Origin: Meconema thalassinum
Lineage: Eukaryota > Arthropoda > Insecta > Orthoptera > Tettigoniidae
Length of the DNA: 64,000 nucleotides
Assembly (NCBI GenBank): GCA_946902985.2
Contig: OX336397.1
Span: 152,141,890 to 152,205,889, forward strand
Reading direction: 5' to 3'
The position numbers and the translations under genes are program-made. The notes beneath the pieces are model-generated. The model was not told the origin of the DNA. It saw nothing but the letters and a program-made list of their open reading frames with translations, and ran no database searches. The first letter of the stretch is position 1. Each line of letters opens with the position of its first letter. Shown piece by piece: positions 23,441 to 34,598 of the stretch.

Positions 23441-23522
23441 AATATTAGGTAATTCATCAGTTTGAGGTAGCCATTCTGGCTCACTCTTAATGAATGGTTG
23501 TTGCTCCATAATATTCAGCAAA
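23441..23522 (-). CDS. Exon 1 (first coding exon) of small-exon, acid-rich gene
   Basis: The ATG is at 23509-23507 on the minus strand. The coding part is 69 bases (23 codons), starting MEQQPFIKSEPEW and ending at 23441 directly before a strong donor (GTAAGTTG). A plausible acceptor (TTTGTGTGTTCTAG) just upstream puts the exon start at 23522, so a separate 5' UTR exon is likely. The peptide pattern IKSEPEW at the N-terminus is one that I associate from memory with insect C2H2 zinc-finger proteins. Exon 1 ends in phase 0 and joins exon 2 without a frame break. The RTE-like LINE sits in the following intron. No promoter was identified. Confidence 0.65.
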
Positions 23523-24771
23523 CTAGAACACACAAAGTGCGCTTCAGAATTATAAGAGGTCGTAGGCTACTTATACGAGTATGCCAAATCATTATCATAT
23601 AAAAGGTTATTCACCTAAGATGTCACACGGAAAAAACATCTAAACTATTCAAGATATCGGTACTCATATTCGTAAATGACCCAGGGGCCTGTAAAATAAT
23701 GTGCTACTTACGCTGATGTGGAGAGCAATAATCAAGATATTGACACTAAATCAATATTGTCAAATGGAAGAACACAAATTCATACAGCTGGTTCAACTGC
23801 GTAAAAGTTCAAATATGTAAGTATTTTCAAAACTGAACAGTTACTTTTTGATATATAAATAAGAACAGCATGCGCTGTTGTGCTTGCTGCATCAGACAGC
23901 GTGCAATCGGGCAAGGACATATTGACGAGCAAGCAGGTTCCTGGGTTCATACCAATTACACCGACGAGATGTTGTTATGTTCGCGTGCCCACGCCCTTGG
24001 GATCATTTCCAATAAGTCTCCCTAGGACATTATTCATTTGCTTTTCTAGAAGGAGCTCTTCAGGTGTCCTGTGTTATGTTTATTTCTCAATTCATACAGT
24101 AGTAGGTACTGTACACTCAAACAGTGACAATTAATAATAGGTTCGTTATGTTCCTTTGCAGTCGAGGTAATTATTTTAGTCCCTTTAAAACCATCCCCCC
24201 TCCCTGTCCGGTCATGCATTCGCCTGTCATATACACTTTGCAAACCCATCATATGTGCACGATATGTTTACATGCCTGGTATCCGTTCTGTGGCTGGACC
24301 CAGGAACCAATATGACTGCACGATGGCTGATGCGGCATGCACAACAACGCATTCTGTTCTTATTGATATCTCAAAAAGTGACTGTCCAATTTTAAAAATA
24401 CTTACATATTTTTACTTGTACGCAGTTAAACATATAGGCCAGCAATATGAATTTGTGACATTCCTTTTCAAAATAGGGTGTTAGTATCAATATATCGGTT
24501 ATTACTCACCCCACGAGTAAAGTAGCACATTATTATCCAAGCCCCTGGGTGTTACGAATAATGAAAACAGAATACCGATATCTTTAAGGGTTCAGACGTT
24601 ATTTCCGTGTACCGTATCATCTTAGGTGAATAACCCTGTATAACACATCAAACGAGGTAATTTCAGTACGGTATTCAAGTAAGGCTACTAGTAATAAGGA
24701 TATAACCCACCTGGTGCACAGTAGTTAGACGAGGTTAACGAAGAAACGTATTCGACCATGACGCTCGAGTT
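23523..24771. other. Gene-free spacer upstream of exon 1
   Basis: No gene seen. It may hold intron and 5' UTR sequence of the small-exon gene. Several short plus-strand frames (23880-24484) have no recognisable domain. Confidence 0.45.
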
Positions 24772-27700
24772 TAGATAGATAGATAGATACATTTTTATTA
24801 ATTCCATTTGATCAAATACATGCATTCAATACATTTTTGATATAGGACACGTCAGAATTTACATGCATAAAATAAAAGAACTAACAGGTATATATTACTA
24901 AGATTATAACTATTTATAACTTATTATAATAGCAAATCTTAATAGATACAATCTTATTGCACAACTATTTACACCTCACTCTATTATCATAATATGAAAA
25001 ATTAATTCTATAAATACAACAACATACAGCTAGGTATTAAAATTAAATTAAAAAAGTAAAATATAGTTATAGATTCCATCACTCCTATACACTAAAATAT
25101 TCAACTACTGAGTAAAAACAATGGCACTGCAGATAAGCTTTCAACATTCTATCAAAGGTTTTTATTTTTGGGGCCAGTTTTATATACTGGGGCAGTTTAT
25201 TGTATAATTTAACTCCAGTGTGAAAAGTTCCTTTTTGATATATGCTTGTGTGTGTGTGTGAAATATGAATGTTTTGATTTTGTCTTGTGTTATGCCTATG
25301 AACATCATTGTTTGTTTTAAGAAAAACATCTTTATTCATTAAATTCTTTTTAAAAAACATAATACTTTCAAAGATATATATGCAGGGCAGTGGGAGAATG
25401 TTTAAATCTTTAAACAGAGGTCTACATGATTCTCTAGAGTTTACATTTGCCATAATTCTAATCGCTCTCTTTTGTATCCTAAACGTGCTTAGTACATCTG
25501 GCGACATACCCCAAAATATGATCCCATATCTTAAGTATGAATGGAAATAAGCAAAATAAGTATTTCTTAATGTGTGCATGCTAGTGCAGGTTTTCAAAAT
25601 ACGTAACGCAAAGCACATCGAGTTCAGTTTAGTATTCAGATATTGTATATGTTTATTCCATTTCAAGTCTTGTTGTATCCATAGTCTTAAAAACTTTATT
25701 TCTGATTTATTTTCTATTTGATGACCATTTAATGTTATATTGGGCATCGCAGGATTCCTATTCTGTATAGTGTGGAAATTTAGACATACTGTCTTTTTAT
25801 AGTTTATTATGAGGCGATTATCTTGTGACCATTTGGTTAACTCTCCTGTAACGGAGTCAGCAGACTGCTGTATGACCTGTTTAGTTTCACCTTTTATTAC
25901 GAGTGTTGTATCGTCCGCAAACAAAATTTCCTTATGTGAATGAACGTTCTGTGTTATATCATTGATATATAGAAGAAAGAGCAGTGGGCCCAAAACCGAT
26001 CCCTGGGGTACTCCAAATTCAATAATTCCCTCATTGGACAATGTTTCATTAAGTAATTTGGTTCCATCATCCTTGTGTCTCAAGCTTACTATTTGTTTAC
26101 GCCTTGTTAAGTAAGACTCTATCCATTTATTAGCTAGACCTCTAACACCGTATTGATTTAGTTTGGTAAGGAGGATTTTATGGTCAACTACATCAAATGC
26201 TTTCGATAAATCCAAGAATAGGCCAGTTACATGTTCCTTATTGTCAATTAATTTCAGTATACTATTACTACATTCGTAAATTGCTGTCTGTGTAGATTTT
26301 TCCGTTCTAAATCCATGTTGTGAGTTTGATAATATTTTATTTTTTTCTATGAAACTTATCAGTCTCTTATACATAATTTTTTCCACAATTTTTGCAATAC
26401 CAGTTGGTAAGGTAATAGGACGATAGTTATCTAATTCATCTTTTGAACCGTTTTTGTGCACTGGAATTACTTTTGATAACTTCAAAATATCCGGGTAAGT
26501 TCCTGAGAGAATTGAACTGTTTATTAAGTGCGTAAGTGGATTTATTATATTTTCTGCACATTTCTTTAAAATTGCATCAGGGATTCCATCAATGCCAGCA
26601 CAGAATTTATTTTTTAGCTCTTTTATAACTATTCTTACCTCTTCACTTGTGACATGATTTATAAATAAAGAATCACTGCATATATTTATTTTATTATTAG
26701 AATTTAGTGTATTTACCTGTGATTTATTTAATAATTTTTGCGGAATTTCCAGAAAATAGTCATTAAAAGTGTTTGCTATTTCCTCTGGATTATTAATCAC
26801 TTTATTATTTCTGGTCAGTGTAATGTTCCTTTGTATTTTAGCAGATTTTCCAGTTTCTTTCTTTATTACGGACCACATAGCCCTGTTTTTATTAGATGAT
26901 TGGGAAATAAAATTATCATTATGCATTTTCTTTGCTAGTCTTATTACCTTATTTAATATGCTAGTGTATTTTTTGTAGTATAAATTGAATTCAGGTGTTG
27001 TGTGGTATTGTTTATATAATTTGTGTAGAAATTTCTTTCTTTGACATGAATTTATAATCCCTGTTGTTATCCAATTGCTAGTTTTGTTATTTTGAACAGT
27101 TCTTCGTTTAAAGGGGAATGCTATTTCAAAATAGTGTTTTAGGGTACTGTTAAATGCATTAAATTTATCATTTACATTTTCTAGTTCATAAATTTCTGAC
27201 CATGTTTCCTTATTTAATAAGTCATTGAAATATGTAACATTTGATTCAGTGAATGACCTGCACTTTGATTTTACTCCATTATCATTATTATTGATTACTT
27301 CGGATACTTCAAAACTCAGTATTTGTCCATGGTGGTCACTAAAACCCGGACAATAGACTTCTATTGAATGGTGATATTTATCTGTATTTATAAAAATTTG
27401 ATCAGGAGTGGTTTTACTAAATTTTGTTATTCTTGTTGGTGTATTTACTGTAGGTTTCAGTCCATAGGAAATTAGTAACTGGTTTAATAATTCACAATTT
27501 CTATCAAGTTTTAAGAAATCCACATTTACATCCCCACAAATTATTATATCGAAATTTACTTTGCTCATGTTATTGAGTAACAATTCTAGTTTATCTATAA
27601 ATAGAGGAAACTTTCCTGACGGAGAACGGTATACGCATACAATTATTAACTTAAACTGCTGAATTTTTACGGCAGAGAATTCAAAATCCTGTTCCATAAT

Positions 27701-28300
27701 TAGATAATCATAAGCTGTTATCTGTTCATGATCTAAATTATTTCTTAAGAAGATGCAAGTACCACCATGGCTAATATTAGATCTAGAGTATTTACTAGCT
27801 TGTATAAACCCTGGGAATTGAATTAATTCGAGTTGTTCCTCTTTCAGCCAATGTTCTGAAATACATAGTGCTGAGATGTCTTTAAGTTCATTTTTAAGCA
27901 TTAGATTTATGTAATCAATTTTATTATAAAGAGACTGGACATTCTGGTGGTAAATTTTAAATTTGTTACTTTTGCAAGCTTGTGTTGGTGATTTATTTAC
28001 ATTATTATTATCATAATTGTTATTATTATTGTTGCTAGACAAATCCGAAATACCATTGTTGCACTCCGTTAAATTTGACTTCAAAAGATGTGAATGCCAA
28101 ACCTCACGTTTGGCTTCTTCTACCAGTTTCCCTGCTTCCACTCTAATGATATTACTGTTGAATTATTCTTACCATTTGAATTTACAATTTTGCAGATTTC
28201 ATCACTAAGATACTCTTTTCCTAATCTATTTATAAGATATACCAGTAAGTTAGAGTATAATATCGAGTACAATATGAATGTCTATCATTGGAATTGAATG
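24772..28300 (-). mobile_element. CR1/Jockey-type LINE with intact ORF2
   Basis: Minus-strand LINE. Its 3' end reads AATAAAAATGTATCTATCTA, an ATCT-repeat tail at about 24772-24795, preceded by a ~290-bp 3' UTR. ORF2 (25085-28141) is fully open. Upstream, another minus frame (about 28250-28145) reads LINRLGKEYLSDEICKIVN and may be the end of ORF1. The element then becomes unrecognisable, so it is 5'-truncated or diverged. No target duplication was found. Confidence 0.85.
25085..28141 (-). CDS. LINE ORF2: endonuclease plus reverse transcriptase, intact
   Basis: An uninterrupted frame of 1018 codons. The N-terminal ~300 residues form an APE-like endonuclease: IYHQNVQSLYNKID, ALCISEHWL, IIICGDVNVDFL and a terminal GFSDHHGQ with the catalytic SDH-type motif. 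RT follows: LSKVIPVHKNGSKDELDNYR, QHGFRTEKSTQTAIYE, GLFLDLSKAFDVVDHKILL (catalytic Asp), FGVPQGSVLGPLLFLLYIND and ILFADDTTLVI (FADD). The C-terminus ends EYFSV. Lack of stops across 3 kb suggests a recent insertion. The first codon of the listed frame is GTG and no ATG precedes the endonuclease, so the native start is uncertain. RT motifs fit the CR1/Jockey group; the exact clade is unresolved. Confidence 0.9.
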   Translation of the reverse strand: MEAGKLVEEAKREVWHSHLLKSNLTECNNGISDLSSNNNNNNYDNNNVNKSPTQACKSNKFKIYHQNVQSLYNKIDYINLMLKNELKDISALCISEHWLKEEQLELIQFPGFIQASKYSRSNISHGGTCIFLRNNLDHEQITAYDYLIMEQDFEFSAVKIQQFKLIIVCVYRSPSGKFPLFIDKLELLLNNMSKVNFDIIICGDVNVDFLKLDRNCELLNQLLISYGLKPTVNTPTRITKFSKTTPDQIFINTDKYHHSIEVYCPGFSDHHGQILSFEVSEVINNNDNGVKSKCRSFTESNVTYFNDLLNKETWSEIYELENVNDKFNAFNSTLKHYFEIAFPFKRRTVQNNKTSNWITTGIINSCQRKKFLHKLYKQYHTTPEFNLYYKKYTSILNKVIRLAKKMHNDNFISQSSNKNRAMWSVIKKETGKSAKIQRNITLTRNNKVINNPEEIANTFNDYFLEIPQKLLNKSQVNTLNSNNKINICSDSLFINHVTSEEVRIVIKELKNKFCAGIDGIPDAILKKCAENIINPLTHLINSSILSGTYPDILKLSKVIPVHKNGSKDELDNYRPITLPTGIAKIVEKIMYKRLISFIEKNKILSNSQHGFRTEKSTQTAIYECSNSILKLIDNKEHVTGLFLDLSKAFDVVDHKILLTKLNQYGVRGLANKWIESYLTRRKQIVSLRHKDDGTKLLNETLSNEGIIEFGVPQGSVLGPLLFLLYINDITQNVHSHKEILFADDTTLVIKGETKQVIQQSADSVTGELTKWSQDNRLIINYKKTVCLNFHTIQNRNPAMPNITLNGHQIENKSEIKFLRLWIQQDLKWNKHIQYLNTKLNSMCFALRILKTCTSMHTLRNTYFAYFHSYLRYGIIFWGMSPDVLSTFRIQKRAIRIMANVNSRESCRPLFKDLNILPLPCIYIFESIMFFKKNLMNKDVFLKTNNDVHRHNTRQNQNIHISHTHTSIYQKGTFHTGVKLYNKLPQYIKLAPKIKTFDRMLKAYLQCHCFYSVVEYFSV

Positions 28301-28989
28301 AGGAATTACTGATAGTAGCCACTGAAAAGAAACGTCCTAGTATTGGCTTCTTTATTCCTAAATAGGTTATACACAAATCTCAGCATAATACGATGGGGCA
28401 GGCGGAATAAATTCCACTAAAGTACCCACTCACTTCAAACCAAACACAACATATCTCCGTCTTTGCACCAACATGAATCGATTGAAAAATGTATTTATGT
28501 TTACCAACTTATAAGTACTATCACTGGGTATCTTTTATAACTGCCGTCATAAAGGCGTTTCTAGTTACACATTTAATCTTGTGTATCCTCGACAATAAAA
28601 TATTGTAAATCAATTTACACAGGGCATGAACATGTCCAAGCTAAACTCGGTAGAAAGATTCATCTCCATTATCTAATTTAGTCACGTCTGTAAAGAGTAC
28701 TTCAAGTATTCCTACATGGAAATCAAAATTCTTAGATCTTAATATTTTGCCGCGAGGCACATGATTTAAGTCGGAAGACGCTAACTCGGTGACGACATTC
28801 CTAGCAACCTCGCCCCGCTGATTATAGACACCATAGCCTAGCCACGGTCATAGAACAACGGAAAGACTAGTGACGTATTTCCAACACTACCGGTAATCAA
28901 ATATAAGTATTGTTATATATGCTTATGCCCTGGTGACAAATTACAAAAGTTAATGAAATAAATACATATTCCATCAATAACCTAAATTA
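28301..28989. other. Gene-free spacer with a GC-richer patch
   Basis: No gene seen. A locally CpG-richer patch at about 28755-28875 (CCTAGCAACCTCGCCCCGC and a TGACG motif) could be a promoter remnant. That is only a guess. Confidence 0.35.
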
Positions 28990-29470
28990 AGCCTACATTC
29001 ATTTCCAGGGCCAGATCTAGGGGAAAGCAACCGCCCAGGGCCCCGCGGTACGGGAAGCCCTGCGCCATGGATTTTTTAAATTTAATTACTTTATAATAGT
29101 TTTCATACTAATTTATAACAAATATTCTTTTTTTCATTGCAGCTATAACCTCCTGTGACCTTTTAGCAAGTTTAGATTTCAGTGTAATAATAGAAGACTT
29201 CAGCCGGGAAAAATGTCGCAAAGTAATATTTTAATATTTTATAGTTTACATAATCTTCTACAAGGGGACGTACAGGTCTCTTTCATATTATTAAAAAAAT
29301 GTACTGTAGTGTATTAAAAATATTGCCACTAATCATTATTTTATTATTATTACCCAACTATTCTCTATTTGATTTGATTTGTTTTATTTCCTATTGCTGT
29401 GGGCCCCACCTTATCATATCGCCTAGGGCACCGCATGGCCTGAATCCGCCACTGTTCATCGCAATCATAA
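28990..29470. repeat. Dispersed repeat with GGGCCCC-type ends
   Basis: Begins CAGGGCCAGATCTAGGGG and ends GGCCTGAATCCGCCACTG. Both phrases are typical of a common insect interspersed repeat. The middle is AT-rich and non-coding. Classification is not possible from sequence alone. Confidence 0.45.
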
Positions 29471-29559
29471 AACTATCTAACACACACTCCCTCCTTGCCA
29501 CTGTCTGACGATACTGGTTGTCGTGTTGGCAGACTTGGTGGTATTTGACAAGCTGTACA

Positions 29560-29775
29560 CTCAGTTTAACCTGGCCCCTCCTCGCCAGTGAGTTTCCGTC
29601 TCATTTGGGTGAAATGATAGAATTATAATCCCTTCCTTATACAGTTCCATTTCATAGAGAAGCCATCGCATGTATTTTATCCCACGTGGCAAGTGATTCT
29701 GTAGCCACCTTTTATTCTCAAACCCAGTCTCCCTTGGTGAAAGACAAACAGTTTGACCACTGCACCATCCGTAAG
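29560..29775 (-). mobile_element. tRNA-derived SINE-like element
   Basis: On the minus strand, GGATGGTGCAGTGGTCAAAC (29770-29751) matches a tRNA A box. GGGTTTGAGAATA (29725-29713) sits where a B box should be. This supports a pol III-type SINE head. The 3' body runs to about 29560 (AGGAGGGGCCAGGTT). No target duplication was identified. The 92-codon minus frame here is incidental. Confidence 0.6.
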
Positions 29776-30018
29776 GCAACAAGCAAGTATAACTTAAAAT
29801 GCAATTTTTTGTAAAGTTACACACAAGACTTTTATACATTTCCTACTCCTCAAAATGCACGATAGAAGTGACGGCCCTAATGCCATCATAAAGAAAGTTT
29901 CAATTGGCCCTGAAGCAATGAAAGGTTGGACAACACTGGGATGAATGTATAGTCAACCTATACTGAGACCCAAAGCAATATGGTTTTAAAGAATTCCACC
30001 CTCTTAAGTTTGAACACA

Positions 30019-30300
30019 TCACCGTTTTCCACATGACTTTATCACTTCACTGTCACGGAGTACATGATTTCCATCTTTAGTTTTTACAGATCTCATACGG
30101 GAGATTTCTTGGCATAACTCAATACCCTCCACTACTTTGCCTATCAACAGTGTGCGAGGGAAGGGACGGAGTAATCGCTTGCCCACCCAGATATACAACT
30201 GTGATCCCGTAAGACCAAGTCCAGTTGACTCATCCATCCCCTTACCTCGCATACGAACGGCATCCATTTCATCCTTCAACCCACATTTGTCTCTAAGGGT
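30019..30300 (-). pseudogene. Decayed cyclophilin (peptidyl-prolyl isomerase) fragment
   Basis: The minus frame keeps the order of landmarks of the C-terminal half of cyclophilins: DEMDAVRMRGKGM (compare DENF...GKG), TGSQLYIW (compare NGSQFFI), LLIGKVVEGIELCQEI (compare VFGKVVEGMDVVKKI) and a terminal VIKSCGKR (compare VIxDCG). The catalytic-loop residues around SMANxGPNTNGSQFFI are largely lost, and the N-terminal half is absent because a LINE fragment abuts upstream. It is probably a processed pseudogene remnant of a host gene. The family assignment rests on motif order read by eye, not on a search. Confidence 0.5.
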
Positions 30301-31020
30301 TAGAAGACATTGACGTGGTGAGAGTGCTTGCGAGGTCGAATGATCCTCTTGCCTATGTCAGCAGTAGCATAGCTACTGGCAGGGCCTCCCTTGCCGGACA
30401 GGTCAAAGGTGAAGATCCAGACTAAGAAGCAACACAAGAAGATGTCCAACGACTCCAAGTGCGAAAGAGGAGTCAGAGTCCCAACGAAATACGAGGCGGA
30501 AGAGACACTTCAGGATAGGGAGGGGCAGACGAGGCTCCAAAGCCATGCTGGAGGCAGCTTGTCGAGAGGTTGGATTCCTCGATAACAATATCCCCGTCCC
30601 CCGGTAGAGGTTAGGCGTGAGGTTATCAGACTTACCCTGTAAAAAATATCTTGTTCAGAAGGAACAAACACAGAATAAACCAGACAGATTTCTTTAACTA
30701 CGACCAAAGCAAGTTAAAAGGACTCGCATAAGGAAATTGGACATAAAATGGCTACTTGGAATGTAAGAACGATTTTACAACCAGGGAAGATGCAAAAATT
30801 GGGAGAGAGATTAATACATTTTAATTAGTCTTAGTTGCACCACCAGAGATAAGATTGAATGGAAGAGGAAGAATTGATAAGAAAGATTTTATATTATTTT
30901 ATTTTATAGTGGACCAGAGAGAAGAAAAGGATTATTTGACACGGGATTTAATGTAAATCAGAAAATAAGGAAGAATATTCTAGAGTATAGAACCGTTACG
31001 GTACATTGGGCGTTCATCTC
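30301..31020 (+). pseudogene. 5' fragment of a non-LTR retrotransposon
   Basis: The leader (GGCAGGGCCTCCCTTGCCGG and following, about 30385-30400) resembles LINE 5' UTRs. Near 30749 the frame MATWNVRTILQPGKMQ begins, the N-terminus of an APE endonuclease (TWNVRT motif), followed by VAPPEIRLNGRGR. About 100 codons later a frame-shifted GPERRKGLFDTGFNVNQK appears. It then ends, without RT. It is a 3'-truncated, internally damaged remnant. Confidence 0.65.
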
Positions 31021-31140
31021 CCGTGCCCCCCTTCCCCGCCCATCAAACGGCGAGAGAAGTATGCCACTGAAGGATTGTGTGGGGACAAAGAGTGAAGAAC
31101 TGCTGTTTTATTTTGGATTTAAGGATATTGACATGTTAAT

Positions 31141-31303
31141 AAAAATTCAAAAAAAATTATTGAAAATTCAACTTGACGTCTGTTTTGGCAACAATGTACA
31201 TTGTAACTGTTGCGAGTTGGCGCTGATTTTGAAATTATTATGGCGGGCAATTGTACCAACTGATTTTGGAAGCAACCTTTGAAAACTCATAAGAATTTAA
31301 ATT
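31141..31303 (+). repeat. 155-bp direct repeat, copy 1
   Basis: Shares TTGAAAATTCAACTTGACGT through GCAACCTTTGAAAACTCATAA with 33241-33400, about 2.09 kb away. Both copies keep an open plus frame containing GNNVHCNCCELALILKLL. Three of the four substitutions within that frame are synonymous by my count. Confidence 0.85.
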
Positions 31304-32930
31304 TGCCGGCAAATGTTGGGGGTGACAGCCCTGTCGCAGCTGCCAAAAGTGAGCTTGTTGCGACGTGCGAACCTGTATCCATTGTATTTGACCCTGAGCG
31401 TTTGTAGAAAACGGTTGAGTGAAGAGGTTGCTCTGTGAGGGTCAGATCTCCTCTCCAATGCTCCGAGATGTGGACGGTACGTGAAAATAATTTGAACCGA
31501 AGTGACTTTTGATTTGGAGAAATAATGAGAAATTGAACTTTTATGCTGGACTTTTAGGAATTCAAGTCATGAGGGAAATGTTTAATTAAATTGCACGTGC
31601 ACGTGGCGGGTTAAGATTGTTTGATTATTCAAGGGGTTTATTGTGTGTGTTTCTCTGGCTTCTGGTTTCACTATGTAACGTGGGTTAGTGATCGCCTCGT
31701 GGCATATTCCGGGTGATTGGTTAGCGTTATGCTTGGTATTTGTCCGCGTGGAAGTTTTCACGAGGTACCAAGTTTATTTTCCATATTGTTAGCGTTAAGT
31801 CCACCTCGTGCTCTAAATTTAAGAATTGTTTACTTTGGGGGTATTTTCTGGTCTTCAACGGGATTTATTTCATTTGGGAATCAGGGGTTATTTTTGTTAT
31901 CTTCAGCCGTGTATTTTGGTGTCGGCCATTGGCCATGATTAGGGTACACTTATTTCTGGTCTGTTTGTTCTCCGAGAGGGATTGTTATGTCAAGTAGGAT
32001 TTTGCGAGGGTAAGTTTGTGTGTGTTTTCTCGTGTCCTGCGGTCAGGGATTCAGGTCTTATTCTGACGGAATTTTTAGGTCTTGATAGTGAAAAGGGTAA
32101 TTGTTGTGTGATTTGTACCACCTCGGAGAGAAACTAACTTTCCCCTGTCATGCCCCTTCCTGCCTCTTTCTGCCAAATTTTGGGCGACTTTATTTCCATG
32201 TCTTTTCTACCGAAATTTTGGGAGGAAGGGGGGGGGGGGGCGATTCGTTTTGTTTGGTTCGGTTAGGTTCTGCTTTGTGGTTCTTGTTTGGCTTAATATT
32301 TTTTGTTGGTTTTTTCATTTATGTAATTCAGCGCTACTTGTGAAGGGGATCTTAGGGTTTTGTGTGAATGTGTGTTGAGGTGCGCACAGGGAAGGGGAGT
32401 TAGTTTTAGGTTTTGTTTGTTTTTTCAGGGTAGTTTAAGTTTTGTGCCTTGCTTTGATGTCGTTCTAAATATTTCCTTTGGGGGTCGACGTGTAAGATTA
32501 ATCATTGTATCCTGGCAACTTCATACTGTACTAAATTCTAAATCCCCTTTTCTAAGTGTAAATGTAAATGTAATCGGGCACATTAAGTTTAGGTTTTATA
32601 TATATTCTCTTGATTTCTCACTTTATTTGGTGAATACATTGTTGTTTCCTAGGCTCCCTTTCATTTCATTACGAACTATCCCTAGGCACCTATCCCCAAC
32701 ACGGCCACGTTTAGGGTCCTTATCTATAGGCATGTTGGAGAGTGTGTGGGAATGGAACAGACTGTCGAGTAGATGTGTGTCGAGTGACAAAGGGTGCACA
32801 TATTGAGCATTTGTAAAGTATGTAAGAAATTTATGAGTTACAGAACTCATTGAAACAAGATTCGTAATCCTACACTAATTGGACTGTGTAGGATAATTAC
32901 CTGCTTACTAGTCCCCAAGCCTTTCCCAAT
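31304..32930 (+). other. Strand-asymmetric T/G-rich region, possible solo LTR
   Basis: The plus strand is strikingly rich in T and G over about 1.6 kb, with no domain in any frame. It begins near TGTTGGGGGTGACAGCCC, then GTGCGAACCTGTATCC. This composition is typical of LTRs or long retroelement leaders. I could not find paired LTRs, a primer-binding site or a target duplication. It includes a 14-G run near 32228-32240. The several short open plus frames (31717-32806) follow from the composition. Confidence 0.35.
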
Positions 32931-33240
32931 GCTCGCTCCAATGCGCATTCAATCAACAAATGCATTTATTTTTCCTTGGACATCTGTACAATTGCCTTAT
33001 AACTTGTGTTAATGTGATGTCTGTACTAGTGTAGTTGCCTATTATGATTTTTGTAACTTCAAAAATAATTTTGAATAACTTTCTATTACACAATAAGGTT
33101 TCTATTAAAGTAAACACTTTAATCTTATAAATCCTATAAGAAAATAAAGAACTAGGGTACTATTATATCTATTGCGTAATATACTGCAGCATAATGAAAT
33201 GAATTTCCTCGAGACATTCCAAAAATTCAAAGAAATTCAA
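32931..33240. other. AT-rich spacer
   Basis: No gene or recognisable element seen between the T/G-rich block and the second 155-bp repeat. Confidence 0.4.
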
Positions 33241-33400
33241 AAAATAAAACAAAATTTATTGAAAATTCAACTTGACGTCTGTTTCGGCAACAATGTGCAT
33301 TGTAACTGTTGCGAGTTGGCACTGATTTTGAAATTATTAGGGCGGGCAATTGTACCAACTGATTTTTGAAGCAACCTTTGAAAACTCATAAAACTTTAAA
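33241..33400 (+). repeat. 155-bp direct repeat, copy 2
   Basis: Second copy of the repeat at 31141-31303. The frame ends at a TGA where the first copy reads on (GATTTTTGAAGC against GATTTTGGAAGC). Confidence 0.85.
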
Positions 33401-34231
33401 GCCTACAGTAATTATTGCTACTTTAAACGCAAACATGCGGAACCGAATGTACTGGCCACATTCAGCATTAAGAAGAGAACAGCCTGGTATTTGGATTTGT
33501 ACGTTAAAGGCTTTGTAGCAAATTTGAGTGTACTATACAGTAACAAACAAAGCAATGTACTCTTAATATTAATATATATATATATATATTATTCGTACAG
33601 CGTATATGTTTTTTTATTTTTATTTCATTATTCGGAATTAATTAATGAATATTTTTTCTTATTTAAATTCAATATTTAGGGGAAAGTTGGGCAATTGTGC
33701 GCAGCGGGTAATCGTGTGCACTTATGTTCTTCGAGTTGGCAGTACAACTAGCAACTGAATCCATTCCTATCCTCTAGCTGTCACCGTACTTGACAAATAG
33801 GGTAAAACATCCTATTGTTGTCACCCCTCCAGTAATTGGCACTGCTTACTGCAACTGGGCATAATAAGGTGTCTGTCATGTTTTCAGTCCTGCAAGTTCC
33901 CTAATTTTGAGCCTCGACACGCCGCATGCAGTATTTCAATTGTTTCCGCCAGTCGGCATTGTTACAATAGTGGCTAGCAGGTATCCTGCCAGTTACTGCA
34001 AACATTGTTTCTCACAAGACTGTTTCCTTAGCGGTAAGTGAAGAACATTATATACACATGACGTTAGTTTATTAATATATTAAATAATTATGATTGTTTA
34101 TTAGTATAGGGTACATTCGTTTGTGAATTGAAATATACTTTTAAGACAACTCAGACCTCCTACCTTCACGGATTACGTCCTTTAGGATAGCTTAAACCAC
34201 CCTTGGCTCGCTAATCGGAATTGGTGTGTCC
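33401..34231. other. Gene-free spacer with AT microsatellite
   Basis: No gene seen. An AT dinucleotide run occupies about 33572-33592. Confidence 0.5.
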
Positions 34232-34560
34232 CATGTTATGGATTATAAAGTTTGCATAATTCACACGGCCGCCATACTCAAAGGTACGGCTGATGACCTC
34301 GCAGGTTGGGTAAAGGACGCGTCCCATATGAAGGTATGTTGGTCCCAAATTTGGTAGAGATCGGATGATTAGTTTAGTTGTTATTTGATTTTACGTTTTG
34401 AACATTTGATTGGCCGCCATTCAGTTTTGGTAATGATGGCGGCGATATAAAACATGACACTGAGGTGCCCTTTTTTGCCAGTTCTACCTCTATACCAAAT
34501 TTCGGTCAATTCGGTTTCACCGTGTTCGAATTGATGGGGGGGGGGGGGGGGGGGGGGGGG
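34232..34560 (-). repeat. Inverted relative of the 293-bp repeat, ending in G25
   Basis: Read on the minus strand, this matches the 293-bp family at 1731-2572: AATTCGAACACGGTGAAACC, CCAAATTTGGTATAGAGGTAG-like, AGGGCACCTCAGTGTCATGT and GATGGCGGC. It runs at its plus-strand right edge into an uninterrupted run of 25 G (34536-34560) and then a CA-rich tract (34576-34597). Confidence 0.75.
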
Positions 34561-34598
34561 AAGACATTCAGACAACACACACACACTCACACACACAA

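Noticed and set aside
28755..28875. Promoter or CpG island
   Set aside because: Slightly GC-richer with a TGACG motif, but too short and without a TATA, initiator or transcript evidence; noted only in the spacer entry.
31717..32806. Plus-strand ORFs of 73-148 codons
   Set aside because: They arise from T/G-rich composition (Phe, Leu, Gly, Val runs) and have no motif.
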